Below, piece after piece: positions 49,544 to 58,675 of a stretch of DNA of 64,000 bases. Source of the DNA: Musicola paradisiaca NCPPB 2511. GTDB lineage: Bacteria > Pseudomonadota > Gammaproteobacteria > Enterobacterales > Enterobacteriaceae. The DNA lies in NCBI RefSeq assembly GCF_000400505.1, contig NZ_CM001857.1, forward strand, positions 1,772,386 through 1,836,385, read 5' to 3'. The notes beneath the pieces are model-generated. The model did no database searches and was not told the DNA's origin. It was given only the letters and a program-made list of their open reading frames with translations. The position numbers and the translations under genes are program-made. Within the stretch, counting starts at the first letter, position 1, and every line of letters starts with the position of its first letter.

Positions 49544-50695
49544 ATGAAGAAAATTGCCGTTGTGGGCGCGGGTTTTTCTGGTGCTGTCTTAGCAAGAGAG
49601 CTTGCTCTTGCTGGTTATGATGTATCTGTATTTGATAGTCGTAACCATGTGGCGGGGAATTGTTACACCGCTAGAGATAAACAAACTGGGATTATGGTTC
49701 ATAAATATGGGCCACATATATTTCATACTAGCGATGAAAGAGTATGGAAATATATAAATCAATTTGACAAAATTAATAACTTCACTAATCGCGTCAAAGC
49801 TATTAGTAACGGTCATATATATTCTCTCCCTATTAACCTAATGACAATCAATAGTTTTTTTGGGAAGGTTTTTTCTCCCCATGAAGCAAAAAATTTTGTT
49901 AGTTCAATAGCTGAGAATGCAATTAATATTCCAGTTACTTTTGAGGAGCAAGCACTAAAATTTGTAGGTAAAGATCTCTATGAGGCTTTTTTTAAAGGCT
50001 ATACACAGAAACAATGGGGAGTTCATCCATCTGAGCTACCTGCGAGCATTTTGAAAAGACTCCCTGTTCGATTTAATTACGATGATAATTATTACAATAG
50101 CAATTATCAGGGGATCCCCGAAAACGGTTATACGGTTATTGTTGAAAAAATACTCACTCATAAAAATATTCATTTAATCTTGAATACACATTTTTTCCGT
50201 GAAATGGCATCTGAGTATGAGCATGTTTTTTATAGTGGACCTATTGATGCATGGTTTAATCATTTAAAAGGAAAATTAGGTTATAGAACTCTTGATTTCA
50301 AACCTGAATATCACCACGGAGACTATCAAGGCAATGCAGTGATAAATTATTGTGATATCAATGTACCATGGACTAGAATATCTGAACATAAAAACTTTGC
50401 TCCATGGGAGTCTTATGATTCCACATTAATTTATAAAGAATATAGTCGGGAGTGTATGAATGATGATGTTCCATATTACCCAATAAGATTAGTTAAAGAT
50501 AAAAATATCTTATTTGATTACATAGAATTAGCTAATAAAGAAAAAAATATAACTTTTATTGGGCGATTGGGGACTTATAGATATCTGGATATGCACGTGA
50601 CAATATCTGAAGCATTAGATACAGCAGCGATGTATCTTAGAAAGAGAAATTCAGGAGAAAATATCCCTGCTTTCTTTGTTCAGCCTTTAAACTAG
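49544..50695 (+). CDS. glf: UDP-galactopyranose mutase
   Basis: FAD enzyme interconverting UDP-galactopyranose and UDP-galactofuranose. 383 residues (E. coli Glf 367). Rossmann FAD motif GAGFSGAVLARELALAGYDV with RNHVAGN-type continuation, HKYGPHIFHTSDERVW, YSGPIDAWF plus LGYRTLDF, and the C-terminal GRLGTYRYLDMHVTISEALD. All are hallmark family motifs, including the substrate-binding Arg and Tyr residues. The ATG at 49544 follows GAGGA by 5 nt. The gene is markedly AT-rich relative to the flagellar genes, suggesting acquisition. It should supply UDP-Galf for the neighbouring transferases. Confidence 0.92.
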   Translation: MKKIAVVGAGFSGAVLARELALAGYDVSVFDSRNHVAGNCYTARDKQTGIMVHKYGPHIFHTSDERVWKYINQFDKINNFTNRVKAISNGHIYSLPINLMTINSFFGKVFSPHEAKNFVSSIAENAINIPVTFEEQALKFVGKDLYEAFFKGYTQKQWGVHPSELPASILKRLPVRFNYDDNYYNSNYQGIPENGYTVIVEKILTHKNIHLILNTHFFREMASEYEHVFYSGPIDAWFNHLKGKLGYRTLDFKPEYHHGDYQGNAVINYCDINVPWTRISEHKNFAPWESYDSTLIYKEYSRECMNDDVPYYPIRLVKDKNILFDYIELANKEKNITFIGRLGTYRYLDMHVTISEALDTAAMYLRKRNSGENIPAFFVQPLN

Positions 50696-50757
50696 AGTGC
50701 TATTTTTCTTACTAATGTTATTTACCCTTTATCAGATCAGATTGTCATGAGGAATAT

Positions 50758-51717
50758 ATGTCAAAAAAAGTGTTTGTTTTTTGCCCTGGCGGGGTTGTAA
50801 CAGGTGGGCCTGAATTATTACATCAATTCACTCACGAGCTTAGAAATGCTGGAGTAGACGCCCAGATGATTTATTATCCAATTGGAAATGAATATTCTGT
50901 CCCTGAGCGCTACCAGCATTATGACGTGAAGATTTCAAGGTTTGATAGAGCTCAGATTAAGGATCAGATCGTTGTTGTCCCAGAAGTGGTAACGGTATTT
51001 TTAAACTCTCTACCGAGATGTTCTGCATTTATCTGGTGGCTATCAGTAGATAATTATTTTTTTGGTGAAATAGATAATCCAACGAAACGAGTTAGCAGTA
51101 TACTGAAAGGCGGTAAATTATCTGTTTATGCTATGAAAAAATATAAACATCTTGTACAGAGTGAATATGCTAGACTATTTTTGCTAAAACATGAAATTGA
51201 ATCTGAGATGCTAACGGACTATTTAAATGAAAAACATTTAACTCCAGTTTCGGAAAATATTCAACGACATAATATTATAGCATTTAATCCGGCAAAGGGT
51301 ATAGAAGTTACAAAGTATCTAATAGAAAACAATCCTGATTTTAAATTTATCCCAATAGCTAACATGACGCCAGAACAAGTTAAAAACTTACTTTTGCAAA
51401 GTAAAGTTTACATAGACTTTGGTTCTCACCCTGGGAAGGATCGTTTCCCTCGAGAAGCTGCTATGGCTGGCTGCTGTATTGTAACGGGAATAAAAGGAAG
51501 TGCTAGAAATCATGTTGATATACCCATTCCAGATAGTTATAAACTTGATTCAGACAGTGATGAGTTTTTATCGAAGTTCAGGATGTTGATTCTTTCTATT
51601 TTTAACGATTTTGCTATTATGATCAAAGATTTTGATGGATATAAAAAAATCATCTGTGATGAGCCCATTCACTTCAAAAATCAAGTGCGAGATTTTGTTG
51701 GTAAGTATTGTAGTTAG
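50758..51717 (+). CDS. Putative GT-B fold glycosyltransferase
   Basis: 319 residues, soluble. The N-terminus KVFVFCPGGVVTGGPELLHQ has the GGPE motif of GT4-like enzymes that bind an acceptor between Rossmann domains. The C-terminal half contains VYIDFGSHPGKDRFPREAAM and AGCCIVTGIKGSARN, matching the donor-binding region of GT-B enzymes (Glu in PREAAM). As AT-rich as glf and separated from it by 62 bp, so the two probably moved together. It could be the galactofuranosyltransferase, but that is inference. I do not recognise a named family. Confidence 0.7.
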   Translation: MSKKVFVFCPGGVVTGGPELLHQFTHELRNAGVDAQMIYYPIGNEYSVPERYQHYDVKISRFDRAQIKDQIVVVPEVVTVFLNSLPRCSAFIWWLSVDNYFFGEIDNPTKRVSSILKGGKLSVYAMKKYKHLVQSEYARLFLLKHEIESEMLTDYLNEKHLTPVSENIQRHNIIAFNPAKGIEVTKYLIENNPDFKFIPIANMTPEQVKNLLLQSKVYIDFGSHPGKDRFPREAAMAGCCIVTGIKGSARNHVDIPIPDSYKLDSDSDEFLSKFRMLILSIFNDFAIMIKDFDGYKKIICDEPIHFKNQVRDFVGKYCS

Positions 51718-51839
51718 CGACTTTGACGTTTTTGTCTGTTGCAAATAAAGCCTCTTTTTTAGGGTTATTCGGTCGATTGCGGGGATGTGACAATCGCATA
51801 ATAGTATCGGTAACTTTATCACCATAGGTATTTATCACT

Positions 51840-52562
51840 GTGAGCGAACTGTACACCGCTGAAGGCACAATGGATAAAAATTCCTTATGGAAGCGCTATG
51901 TTCCCTTAGTGCGCCATGAAGCCTTACGCTTACAGGTTCGTCTTCCGGCAAGTGTCGAGCTTGATGATCTTCTTCAAGCGGGGGGCATTGGGCTGTTAAG
52001 TGCAGTGGAGCGTTATGATTCGCTTCAGGGGACGGCATTTACGACCTATGCCGTACAGCGGATTCGAGGCGCAATGCTGGATGAACTGCGCAGCCGAGAT
52101 TGGGCACCACGTAGTGTCAGACGTAATGCCCGTGAAGTGGCTCATGCAATGCGACAAGCTGAACAACTGCTCGGCAGGGCACCTACCGAACAGGAAGTCG
52201 CACAGTCTCTGAATATCTCGCTGGAAGAGTATCGTCAGATTCTGCTGGATACCAACAACAGCCAGCTGTTTTCTTACGATGAGTGGCGGGAAGAGCATGG
52301 GGACAGTGCTGAAGCGTTGCTGGAAGGGAACGAAGAAGCCAATCCTCTTCATCAGCTGATGGATGTCAATTTGCGTCAGCGGGTTATGGAGGCGATTGAA
52401 AATTTGCCAGAACGTGAAAAAATGGTGTTGACCCTCTACTACCAGGAAGAATTGAACCTGAAGGAAATCGGGGCGGTTCTGGAAGTGGGAGAGTCGCGCG
52501 TCAGTCAGTTGCATAGCCAGGCCATTAAGCGTCTGCGCGTGAAATTAATGAATGACGTTTAA
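51840..52562 (+). CDS. fliA: Flagellar sigma factor FliA (sigma28)
   Basis: Directs RNA polymerase to class III promoters such as those found here upstream of fliC, fliD, flgK and flgM. 240 residues from a GTG start, close to E. coli: region 2 VELDDLLQAGGIGLLSAVER and YAVQRIRGAMLDELRSRDW, region 4 LPEREKMVLTLYYQEELNLK and VGESRVSQLHSQAIKRL. GC content returns to the flagellar average after the AT-rich glycosylation genes. Confidence 0.98.
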   Translation: MSELYTAEGTMDKNSLWKRYVPLVRHEALRLQVRLPASVELDDLLQAGGIGLLSAVERYDSLQGTAFTTYAVQRIRGAMLDELRSRDWAPRSVRRNAREVAHAMRQAEQLLGRAPTEQEVAQSLNISLEEYRQILLDTNNSQLFSYDEWREEHGDSAEALLEGNEEANPLHQLMDVNLRQRVMEAIENLPEREKMVLTLYYQEELNLKEIGAVLEVGESRVSQLHSQAIKRLRVKLMNDV

Positions 52563-52613
52563 TTTGAAGCGTAGACATGTTAGTTGGATCAACTTACTGT
52601 CAGGAATGGACTC

Positions 52614-53126
52614 ATGCCTCAATCAACCAGGAAGAAGCAGCTTCTCAGCCGTTATCTGAAAGACTTCAAGCACAGACAAACGCATTGTGCAAACTGTTCG
52701 AAAGAACTGGATCGCGTTTCGTTGGTATTTCGAAATCAGCTTATCAATAAAAAATCGATCGGTATTATGGATCGGCTTATTGATAATGATGTCTGGGAAT
52801 CCGTACAGGAAGAGCTTATTCCTCTTTGCCGGTTTTGCAGCGAGGTTTTTTGCAATACTCACGCCAATTACTTCGATATTAGAGCTTTTACGCAATATCT
52901 CATCGAACAGACAGAAGTTCGGCATAGCACCATGCGTGAATATGTCATTCGCCTGAGGCGGCTTGATGAACTGTTGGTTGCGAAAAATTACCCTCAGGAA
53001 AGTTTTGCCGCCAGTGACAATATTCAACAGCGTATCTGCGATTATCTGCCGGACATTGAGCAAAACACCTATCGCAGCGCATTGCGCAAGTATGACCAGT
53101 ATCTCCATTGGCAAAAACATTACTAA
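52614..53126 (+). CDS. fliZ: Flagellar regulator FliZ
   Basis: Co-transcribed with fliA. In enterics FliZ modulates FlhDC activity and represses RpoS-dependent genes. 170 residues with LLSRYLKDFKHRQTHCANCS, paired Cys motifs (CANC, CRFC), FTQYLIEQTEV and STMREYVIRLRRLDELL. The C-terminal half resembles the SAM-like core-binding domain of tyrosine recombinases. The ATG at 52614 (AGGA 8 nt upstream) is chosen over an upstream TTG at 52584. Confidence 0.93.
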   Translation: MPQSTRKKQLLSRYLKDFKHRQTHCANCSKELDRVSLVFRNQLINKKSIGIMDRLIDNDVWESVQEELIPLCRFCSEVFCNTHANYFDIRAFTQYLIEQTEVRHSTMREYVIRLRRLDELLVAKNYPQESFAASDNIQQRICDYLPDIEQNTYRSALRKYDQYLHWQKHY

Positions 53127-53132
53127 TGAATC

Positions 53133-53157
53133 TCCCTCGCCTGACGACGGCGAGGGA
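53133..53157 (+). terminator. Hairpin after fliZ
   Basis: TCCCTCGCC and GGCGAGGGA, perfect 9-bp stem with a 7-nt loop, no T-run. Probable 3' end of the fliAZ transcript. Confidence 0.6.
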
Positions 53158-53227
53158 ATATGTCGTATTCATAGGATTAAATTATTCCAGTGTAAAAGTG
53201 CTTGCCAGACGTATCGTTAATATTGCA

Positions 53228-53245
53228 CTGTCATAATACTGACAT
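53228..53245 (+). promoter_or_regulatory. Pho box (PhoB binding site) for phoH
   Basis: CTGTCATAATACTGACAT matches the 18-bp Pho box (two CTGTCA-type repeats 11 bp apart) at 16 of 18 positions. A TAATTT element at 53256-53261 is placed as a -10. phoH belongs to the PhoB regulon in E. coli, so phosphate starvation should induce it. Confidence 0.75.
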
Positions 53246-53337
53246 CGTGAAGTTGTAATTTTTCTTCAGGTGTCAGAAACCCTGATACGGCCAATCATTA
53301 TTCGCCAGAATAGTTATTGTCACTGTGAGGAGCACGA

Positions 53338-53655
53338 ATGACAGAGTCCTTTTGTGGACACAATAGTCAACATTTTTGTTCTCTTCTACCGCTTCATCAA
53401 AGCGGGGAGTCTGTCTCCCGCCTCATATCCCTGACTACGCACTATCCTTTCAATCCTGTATTTTCCCGATTAACTGCAAAAGCCGATGCCAACAGATCGT
53501 CAGATGCTGTTATGCATCGTTTTTTTCCTTTTTATCCTCTTTACGGCTTAATAAGGGAGCCAACCTTATTTGTGAATGAAACACCATCGGCCAAAGTCCG
53601 TTCGGTAACTGAAACAAACTGTAAGGTGCCACTATGGGAAGACAAAAAGCAGTGA
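53338..53655 (+). CDS. Possible leader ORF upstream of and overlapping phoH
   Basis: 105-codon frame with a strong ribosome site (AGGAG, 5 nt spacing) and an end overlapping the first 22 bases of phoH in another frame. The protein has no recognisable domain. It may be translated and couple to phoH, or may just be the phoH leader. The 53127-53633 interval holds nothing else except the fliZ hairpin and Pho box. Confidence 0.3.
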   Translation: MTESFCGHNSQHFCSLLPLHQSGESVSRLISLTTHYPFNPVFSRLTAKADANRSSDAVMHRFFPFYPLYGLIREPTLFVNETPSAKVRSVTETNCKVPLWEDKKQ

Positions 53656-54422
53656 TCAAAGCACGTCGTGAAGCTAAGCGCGTAATCAGACGTGAATCAC
53701 GCAGTCATCGTCAGCGTGAAGAAGAATCGGTCACTTCTCTGGTTCAGCTTGGAGGAATTGAATCTATCGGCATGGCGCGGGAAAGTCGCGATACTTCGTT
53801 GATAGAGGCCCGAAATCTGGCTCAGGAGTATTATTTGTCTGCAATAGAAAATAAACAGTTGATATTTGCCACCGGCGAAGCCGGGTGCGGCAAGACGTTT
53901 CTGAGTACAGCCAAAGCGGCTGAGGCATTACTTCACAAAGAGGTTGAGAAGATAATCGTTACCCGCCCGGTCTTGCAGGTGGAGGAGGATTTGGGCTTTT
54001 TGCCGGGGGATATTGCTGAGAAGTTTGCGCCTTATTTTCGTCCGGTATATGACGTATTACAGCGGCGTCTGGGGGCATCCTTTCTGCAGTATTGCTTGAG
54101 GCCTGAAATCGCCAAAGTTGAAATTGCGCCTTTTGCTTATATGCGAGGCCGCACATTTGAAAATGCCGTTGTTATTCTGGATGAAGCACAGAATGTCACC
54201 GTTAATCAAATGCGCATGTTCCTCACGCGATTAGGCGAAAATGTCACCGTCATTGTGAATGGGGATATTACTCAATGTGATCTGCCTGTGGGGGCGATAT
54301 CAGGGCTGAGTGATGCATTGGCGCGTTTCCAGGAGGACGATATGGTAGGCATCGTCACGTTCGATAAAGAAGATTGTGTGCGTTCGGAATTGTGTCAGCG
54401 GGCGTTATTCGCTTATTCCTGA
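53634..54422 (+). CDS. phoH: PhoH family P-loop ATPase
   Basis: Phosphate-starvation-inducible cytoplasmic ATPase of unclear role. 262 residues. N-terminus MGRQKAVIKARREAKR is shared with E. coli PhoH. Walker A GEAGCGKT at 81-88, VTRPVLQVEEDLGFLPGDI, and Walker B VVILDEAQN are intact. The start follows AAGGTGCC by a few bases. Confidence 0.95.
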   Translation: MGRQKAVIKARREAKRVIRRESRSHRQREEESVTSLVQLGGIESIGMARESRDTSLIEARNLAQEYYLSAIENKQLIFATGEAGCGKTFLSTAKAAEALLHKEVEKIIVTRPVLQVEEDLGFLPGDIAEKFAPYFRPVYDVLQRRLGASFLQYCLRPEIAKVEIAPFAYMRGRTFENAVVILDEAQNVTVNQMRMFLTRLGENVTVIVNGDITQCDLPVGAISGLSDALARFQEDDMVGIVTFDKEDCVRSELCQRALFAYS

Positions 54423-54440
54423 TTACGTGCGCTAATAATA

Positions 54441-54466
54441 AAAGGGCTGCGTATGCAGCCCTTTTT
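54441..54466. terminator. Bidirectional terminator between phoH and the MCP gene
   Basis: AAAGGGCTGC-GTAT-GCAGCCCTTT with a T-run on the plus side and an A-run on the other. Serves both converging genes. Confidence 0.93.
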
Positions 54467-54476
54467 CATCGTTGAA

Positions 54477-56078
54477 TTAATGGGTTGTCAATTGAAGATG
54501 ACGGCGTGCCGGCGATGAGGCGTGCTCGGATATGGCAGTACCCTGCAGCCTGAATATCTCGACCGACTGCTGAAGTTTATATGCCTGTTCGTTCAGAGAG
54601 TCGGCCGCGGCTGAAGCTTGTTCCACCATGGCGGCGTTTTGCTGTGTGACGGACTCCATCTGGTTGAGAGCAATGTTGATTTGTGAGATGCCCCGGCTTT
54701 GTTCTTCGGATGCCAGCGAAACTTCTGCAATTAAGCCTGATACGTTCTGAATCACTCTTTTCACATTCCCGATAGCATCACGGACTTCATCAGCCTGAGC
54801 GGTACCGTTTTGTACAGAAGAGATGGCGGTGTCGATCAGTGTTTTGATTTCTTTCGCCGCGGATGATGAGCGCTGAGAAAGTGTGCGAACCTCGCCGGCG
54901 ACAACCGCAAAACCTCGTCCGTGCTCGCCGGCGCGTGCTGCTTCGACTGCCGCGTTAAGGGCGAGAATATTGGTCTGGAAAGCGATGCCTTCTATCAGAT
55001 TGGTGATGTCGGCCACTTTTGCTGAACCATGGGCAATTTCTGCCATCGCGAGCATCATTTTTTGGACGGAGGCATCACCATGTTCTACCGCAGTTCCTGC
55101 TTCCTGGCCCAGACGATTCGCCTGGTTGGTGTTATCGACATTACTTTCGATGGTTGAGGCAATCTCATGCATGCTGGCAGCAGTTTGCGCCAGCGATGAC
55201 GCTTGTTCTTCGGTGCGAGAAGAGAGATCTTCATTAGCCGACGCAATCTCGCCTGATGCAGTCGATACACTTTCACTCGCCGTCCGAACGTCGTGCAATA
55301 CTGAAGAGAAACGCTGGATCAAGTTGTTAAACGCAGCAGCGGTTTGACCCACTTCGTCATTCCGACTGGCATCGGCCTGGTGTGTCAAATCCAGGTCTTC
55401 GCTCACGGCAGTCAGTGTCTGGCGTAAGGCGTTAAGGCTATTGCGTACATAGCGCAGAATTGTTGTTGATAAGGTACCTGCAATAATCAGTGCGATGAGA
55501 ATCAACCCAAGCAGTTCGATAAAGGTCAGTTTAAAACTGTCGTTGTTTTGCGCTTGCAGGCCGTTAGCGAGAAAAACGTTGTAGTTATATTGATCCTGGA
55601 AGCCTTTAACCAGTTTATCCTGTGCCAGACTAATATACCCCTGGTCGGAGAAAGCTTTATCTGCGGCTTGATTATCACTTTGGAACTGCTGAAAGAGTTT
55701 ATCTTTTGCAGATTTGAAGTCATTCAAATATTGCAGATTCGCATTTGACATTGCTAAATCTTTATCGTCTGAAATCAGATTTTTTATATAATCTGCATTC
55801 AGTTTTTCTACTTTGGCAAGAGACGTATCAATAGCCTGTTTTAAGTTACTACGGTGTTGTTCGTCTTTTGTCAAAAAATACAGCGACAGTGAATTTAGCG
55901 CATCACCCAATGCATTGGACGACTGAACCAGGTTGTCAAGACTGGGCATGGTATTGGTCAGGACGTAATCCATCCGATCTCTGGATTGACTAAGTGATTG
56001 AAGGCCAAAGCCACCCACACCGATTAGGGCGATGGTAAAGATAGTGATTGCGATTGCCAGTTTTTTTACAATAGTCAT
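54477..56078 (-). CDS. Methyl-accepting chemotaxis protein (4HB sensor)
   Basis: 533-residue chemoreceptor. TM1 about 6-28, a helical-bundle periplasmic domain about 30-185 ([20 protein letters not shown]), TM2 about 187-208, HAMP about 210-262 and a complete signalling domain. The tip sequence is [20 protein letters not shown]. It ends LQLTTH with no NWETF-type tether, so adaptation would rely on other receptors. Ligand unknown. Convergent with phoH. Confidence 0.95.
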   Translation of the reverse strand: MTIVKKLAIAITIFTIALIGVGGFGLQSLSQSRDRMDYVLTNTMPSLDNLVQSSNALGDALNSLSLYFLTKDEQHRSNLKQAIDTSLAKVEKLNADYIKNLISDDKDLAMSNANLQYLNDFKSAKDKLFQQFQSDNQAADKAFSDQGYISLAQDKLVKGFQDQYNYNVFLANGLQAQNNDSFKLTFIELLGLILIALIIAGTLSTTILRYVRNSLNALRQTLTAVSEDLDLTHQADASRNDEVGQTAAAFNNLIQRFSSVLHDVRTASESVSTASGEIASANEDLSSRTEEQASSLAQTAASMHEIASTIESNVDNTNQANRLGQEAGTAVEHGDASVQKMMLAMAEIAHGSAKVADITNLIEGIAFQTNILALNAAVEAARAGEHGRGFAVVAGEVRTLSQRSSSAAKEIKTLIDTAISSVQNGTAQADEVRDAIGNVKRVIQNVSGLIAEVSLASEEQSRGISQINIALNQMESVTQQNAAMVEQASAAADSLNEQAYKLQQSVEIFRLQGTAISEHASSPARRHLQLTTH

Positions 56079-56677
56079 TTTTATGCTCCGCCAATATACT
56101 CAGGATAATTGCATGTTGCCGTATAGGTCTCTGACGATAGCTAATGTATTCATCATAGATTAAGTAAACATTAATAATCATAGATGCGGATTTTATATTT
56201 TTTATAAAAAAGCATCAGAGATAACGCTATTAATAATTAGATGGGTTACTTCTTTTTATGGTCGATAATCTTTTTAGGATAAATAAAAATAGATGGCGAT
56301 TTTTCCATTTATAAAGAATTGATATTGAAAAGTAAGTGCAAAATATTCGTTTTATTTCTATTGGATAGACATTTTACGGCTGCGGTTGTCTTTGTTGGCG
56401 CTGACGACTGATGTATGGCGTGAGCCCCTTTGTAAACCAACTGTGGGTAGGGCCGAGAGACGTTATTGTTTGGCATTGCGAAACTGCCAATGTGTCGTGT
56501 GAACAAGACGAATGCAAGGTGACAAGAAGCGTTTTCTGGTGTTGTAATCACTGGTGATTATGCATCAACTTATTGATTAACATGAGCAAGAATGGACGAG
56601 TCGGTTTGAAAATAAAGTAAGGATGATAATGGGTAAAGAGTGGAAGGGTATCTACGATAACACTTAACAATCAGAAG
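56079..56677. other. AT-rich intergenic region between MCP gene and tRNA-Ser
   Basis: About 600 bp with no supported gene. An 80-codon minus-strand frame (56309-56551) has no recognisable features. No sigma28 promoter was found for the MCP gene. Confidence 0.5.
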
Positions 56678-56767
56678 TGGCGGTGAGGGAGGGATTCGAA
56701 CCCTCGATACGTTTTCACGTATACACACTTTCCAGGCGTGCTCCTTCAGCCACTCGGACACCTCACC
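56678..56767 (-). tRNA. tRNA-Ser, anticodon GGA
   Basis: Read on the minus strand, the gene begins GGTGAGGTGTCCGAGTGG, has anticodon loop CTGGAAA (anticodon GGA), a class II variable arm (TGTATACG...CGTATC) and T-loop GGTTCGAATCC. It ends with an encoded CCA. 90 nt including CCA. Nearly identical to enteric serW/serX tRNA. Confidence 0.97.
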
Positions 56768-56801
56768 GGGGTGTCACCGCCATAGGCGGCAACGGGGCGC
56801 T

Positions 56802-56830
56802 ACTATAGGCAGTCGACATTATCCGGTCAA
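56802..56830 (-). promoter_or_regulatory. Promoter of tRNA-Ser
   Basis: -35 TTGACC (56825-56830), 17-bp spacer, -10 TATAGT (56802-56807), followed by a GC-rich discriminator (GCGCCCCG), the pattern of stringently controlled stable-RNA promoters. Confidence 0.85.
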
Positions 56831-57105
56831 GCGCTATTTGGTCGTTTTATTCTTTCTGCTCAAGTGTTGAACGAAGCCGATAAGGCCTAGCTGATTTGCC
56901 TACGACAAAGATAAAAAACTACCGCTGGAACGGGGGTAATGCCAGCCGGTTAAGTAATTGACGAGTGTGTTTATGCGGAGTGACAGTACCTGATTCGGCA
57001 AGACAGCGGGAAATCAGTTTCGGGCCAGGAATATCGCCTAAGCCATTATCGGATTACGTCATGAATCGTAGCGGGGAATAAGGCCAAGACCCTGCCCAAT
57101 GTGCA
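56831..57105. other. Non-coding interval between the tRNA promoter and the isomerase terminator
   Basis: No gene seen. A lone GCCGATAA at 56876-56883 lacks a matching -35 at sigma28 spacing. Confidence 0.4.
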
Positions 57106-57140
57106 TAAAAAATCCGGAAATGGGCGAGCATTCCCGGATT
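57106..57140 (-). terminator. Terminator of the RpiB/LacA-like gene
   Basis: Minus strand: AATCCGGGAATG and CATTTCCGGATT form a 12-bp stem with one mismatch and a 6-nt loop, followed by TTTTTT. About 70 bp past the stop codon. Confidence 0.85.
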
Positions 57141-57208
57141 CTTAGAAACCACTGGTTCGGCCAACTGATCGGCATTACTGCCAAAGCGGCGGTTTAATGC
57201 GCTGAATA

Positions 57209-57847
57209 TCAGTTCAGTAGTGATTTAATGTATGCGGTAATTTCAGCATTTTTGCTGTTAGCAAAGAAATATTCCTGGAATTTCGGGCCGGCAATCGCAC
57301 CTTTAACCAGTTCTTGATCCAGTTCTTTCAGAATAGTAATCAGATCGTTGTAAGTAACCGCTTTGACCGCGTCCAGAATTTTCTTGTTACGCTGCTGGGG
57401 GGCAACGCGATCGCTCGGGTAGCCCCTGCCGCCTTCTTCCTTGAACAGCTGAGTGAACAGGTTTTCCAGGTTCAACTCGGCACCCCAACCAAAGCCCTTG
57501 GCATAAGGCAGGGATACGGCATTGCCATTGTTGATTTGGGAGAACAGGTAAGCATCGGACGGGTCGACAACCAGACCGCAGATCACGCCTGGGAAGGAGT
57601 TGCAAGCCAACATTGCGCCCTGACCGGTACCACAACCGGTGACGACAAAGTCGGCAGCACCGGAGTTCAGCAGGATGGCAGCCAGAATACCGTTCTGGAT
57701 ATAGGTCAATTGTGCTGCATCTTCAACAGCATATTGGCCGTAGTTGTATACGGTATGTCCTTGCGGCTCAACAGCTTTAGACAACGCTGCGGCGATCACG
57801 GCGTTCTTGGCGGCCTGGCTGTTCTCGTTAATCAGTGCAATTTTCAT
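57209..57847 (-). CDS. RpiB/LacA/LacB family sugar-phosphate isomerase
   Basis: Predicted aldose-ketose isomerase acting on a phosphorylated sugar. 212 residues from the ATG at 57847, which follows AAGGAA by 5 nt. An upstream ATG at 57865 would add six residues. Features: MKIALINENSQAAKN, TGCGTGQGAMLACNSFPGV (the Cys-x-Gly-rich active-site loop of the RpiB family) and GLVVDPSDAYLFSQINNGNA. It is longer than RpiB itself (about 150) because of a C-terminal helical extension. The substrate cannot be told from sequence. Monocistronic. Confidence 0.85.
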   Translation of the reverse strand: MKIALINENSQAAKNAVIAAALSKAVEPQGHTVYNYGQYAVEDAAQLTYIQNGILAAILLNSGAADFVVTGCGTGQGAMLACNSFPGVICGLVVDPSDAYLFSQINNGNAVSLPYAKGFGWGAELNLENLFTQLFKEEGGRGYPSDRVAPQQRNKKILDAVKAVTYNDLITILKELDQELVKGAIAGPKFQEYFFANSKNAEITAYIKSLLN

Positions 57848-57907
57848 GTTCGTTCCTTTATTCATATCGGATAACTACATTTTTTAAAACGCTATTTCAA
57901 TTGTGAA

Positions 57908-57935
57908 AGTATACCTTGTCGACTGAAAACAGCAA
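57908..57935 (-). promoter_or_regulatory. Candidate sigma70 promoter of the isomerase gene
   Basis: -10 TATACT (57908-57913) and -35 TTGCTG (57930-57935) with a 16-bp spacer, about 60 bp upstream of the start codon. A TTTCA-N4-TGAAA inverted motif overlaps the start point (57895-57908). Confidence 0.55.
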
Positions 57936-58119
57936 ACCATCATATGTGGGGGTGGATCGCAAAAATACGATTGAAGAACGCAGGAGAAGAGCAGGAACAG
58001 GCTAGCACATTCCGGGATTAACGGTGATTGTCAATGCGGATGAATGAATTGAGTCGAGCATCCGGAAGAATAGCGCCCTTGGTTTGTTGACGTTGGGGCG
58101 CCTGCCTGATGACGATGGA

Positions 58120-58638
58120 TTAAAAACTACTGGTATCCTTGAACAAACCGACTTTCAGATCTGTTGCGGTGTAGATTAAACGCCCGTCGACAAAAACTTC
58201 GCCATCCGCAATGCCCATGATCAGCTTGCGATTAATGACACGCTTGAAGTGAATGCGGTAAGTGACTTTTTGAGCATTTGGCAATACCTGACCGGTAAAT
58301 TTCACTTCACCAACACCCAGCGCTCGTCCTTTGCCTTCTCCACCCAGCCAGCCGAGATAGAAACCGACCAGTTGCCACATGGCATCCAAACCGAGGCAGC
58401 CCGGCATAACAGGATCGCCAATGAAATGGCACCCAAAGAACCATAAGTCCGGATGGATGTCCAGCTCCGCTTCTATGTAGCCTTTGTCATGCAGGCCACC
58501 GTTTTCGGTCATCTTGATGACGCGATCCATCATGAGCATGTTGCCCGATGGCAATTGCGGACCCTGAGCACCAAACAGCTCTCCGCGCCCGCTGGCGAGA
58601 AGATCTTCCTTTGAGTACGATTCGCGTTTATCTACCAT
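58120..58638 (-). CDS. fabA: 3-hydroxydecanoyl-ACP dehydratase/isomerase FabA
   Basis: Dehydrates beta-hydroxydecanoyl-ACP and isomerises the product to the cis-3 intermediate that starts unsaturated fatty acid synthesis. 172 residues, identical in length to E. coli. The hot-dog fold helix contains catalytic His71 and Asp85 ([20 protein letters not shown]). A FabR operator lies just upstream. Follows lonH in the same orientation. Confidence 0.98.
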   Translation of the reverse strand: MVDKRESYSKEDLLASGRGELFGAQGPQLPSGNMLMMDRVIKMTENGGLHDKGYIEAELDIHPDLWFFGCHFIGDPVMPGCLGLDAMWQLVGFYLGWLGGEGKGRALGVGEVKFTGQVLPNAQKVTYRIHFKRVINRKLIMGIADGEVFVDGRLIYTATDLKVGLFKDTSSF

Positions 58639-58675
58639 GTTTCTGAAACCCTGTTTTTTGTGAAGCTCGCAGGTT

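Noticed and set aside
56876-56883. GCCGATAA, a perfect sigma28 -10
   Set aside because: No -35 at 11-bp spacing and no plus-strand gene downstream.
56678-57208. tRNA-Ser as the attachment site of an integrated element
   Set aside because: No integrase, no direct repeat of the tRNA 3' end, and ordinary core genes follow.
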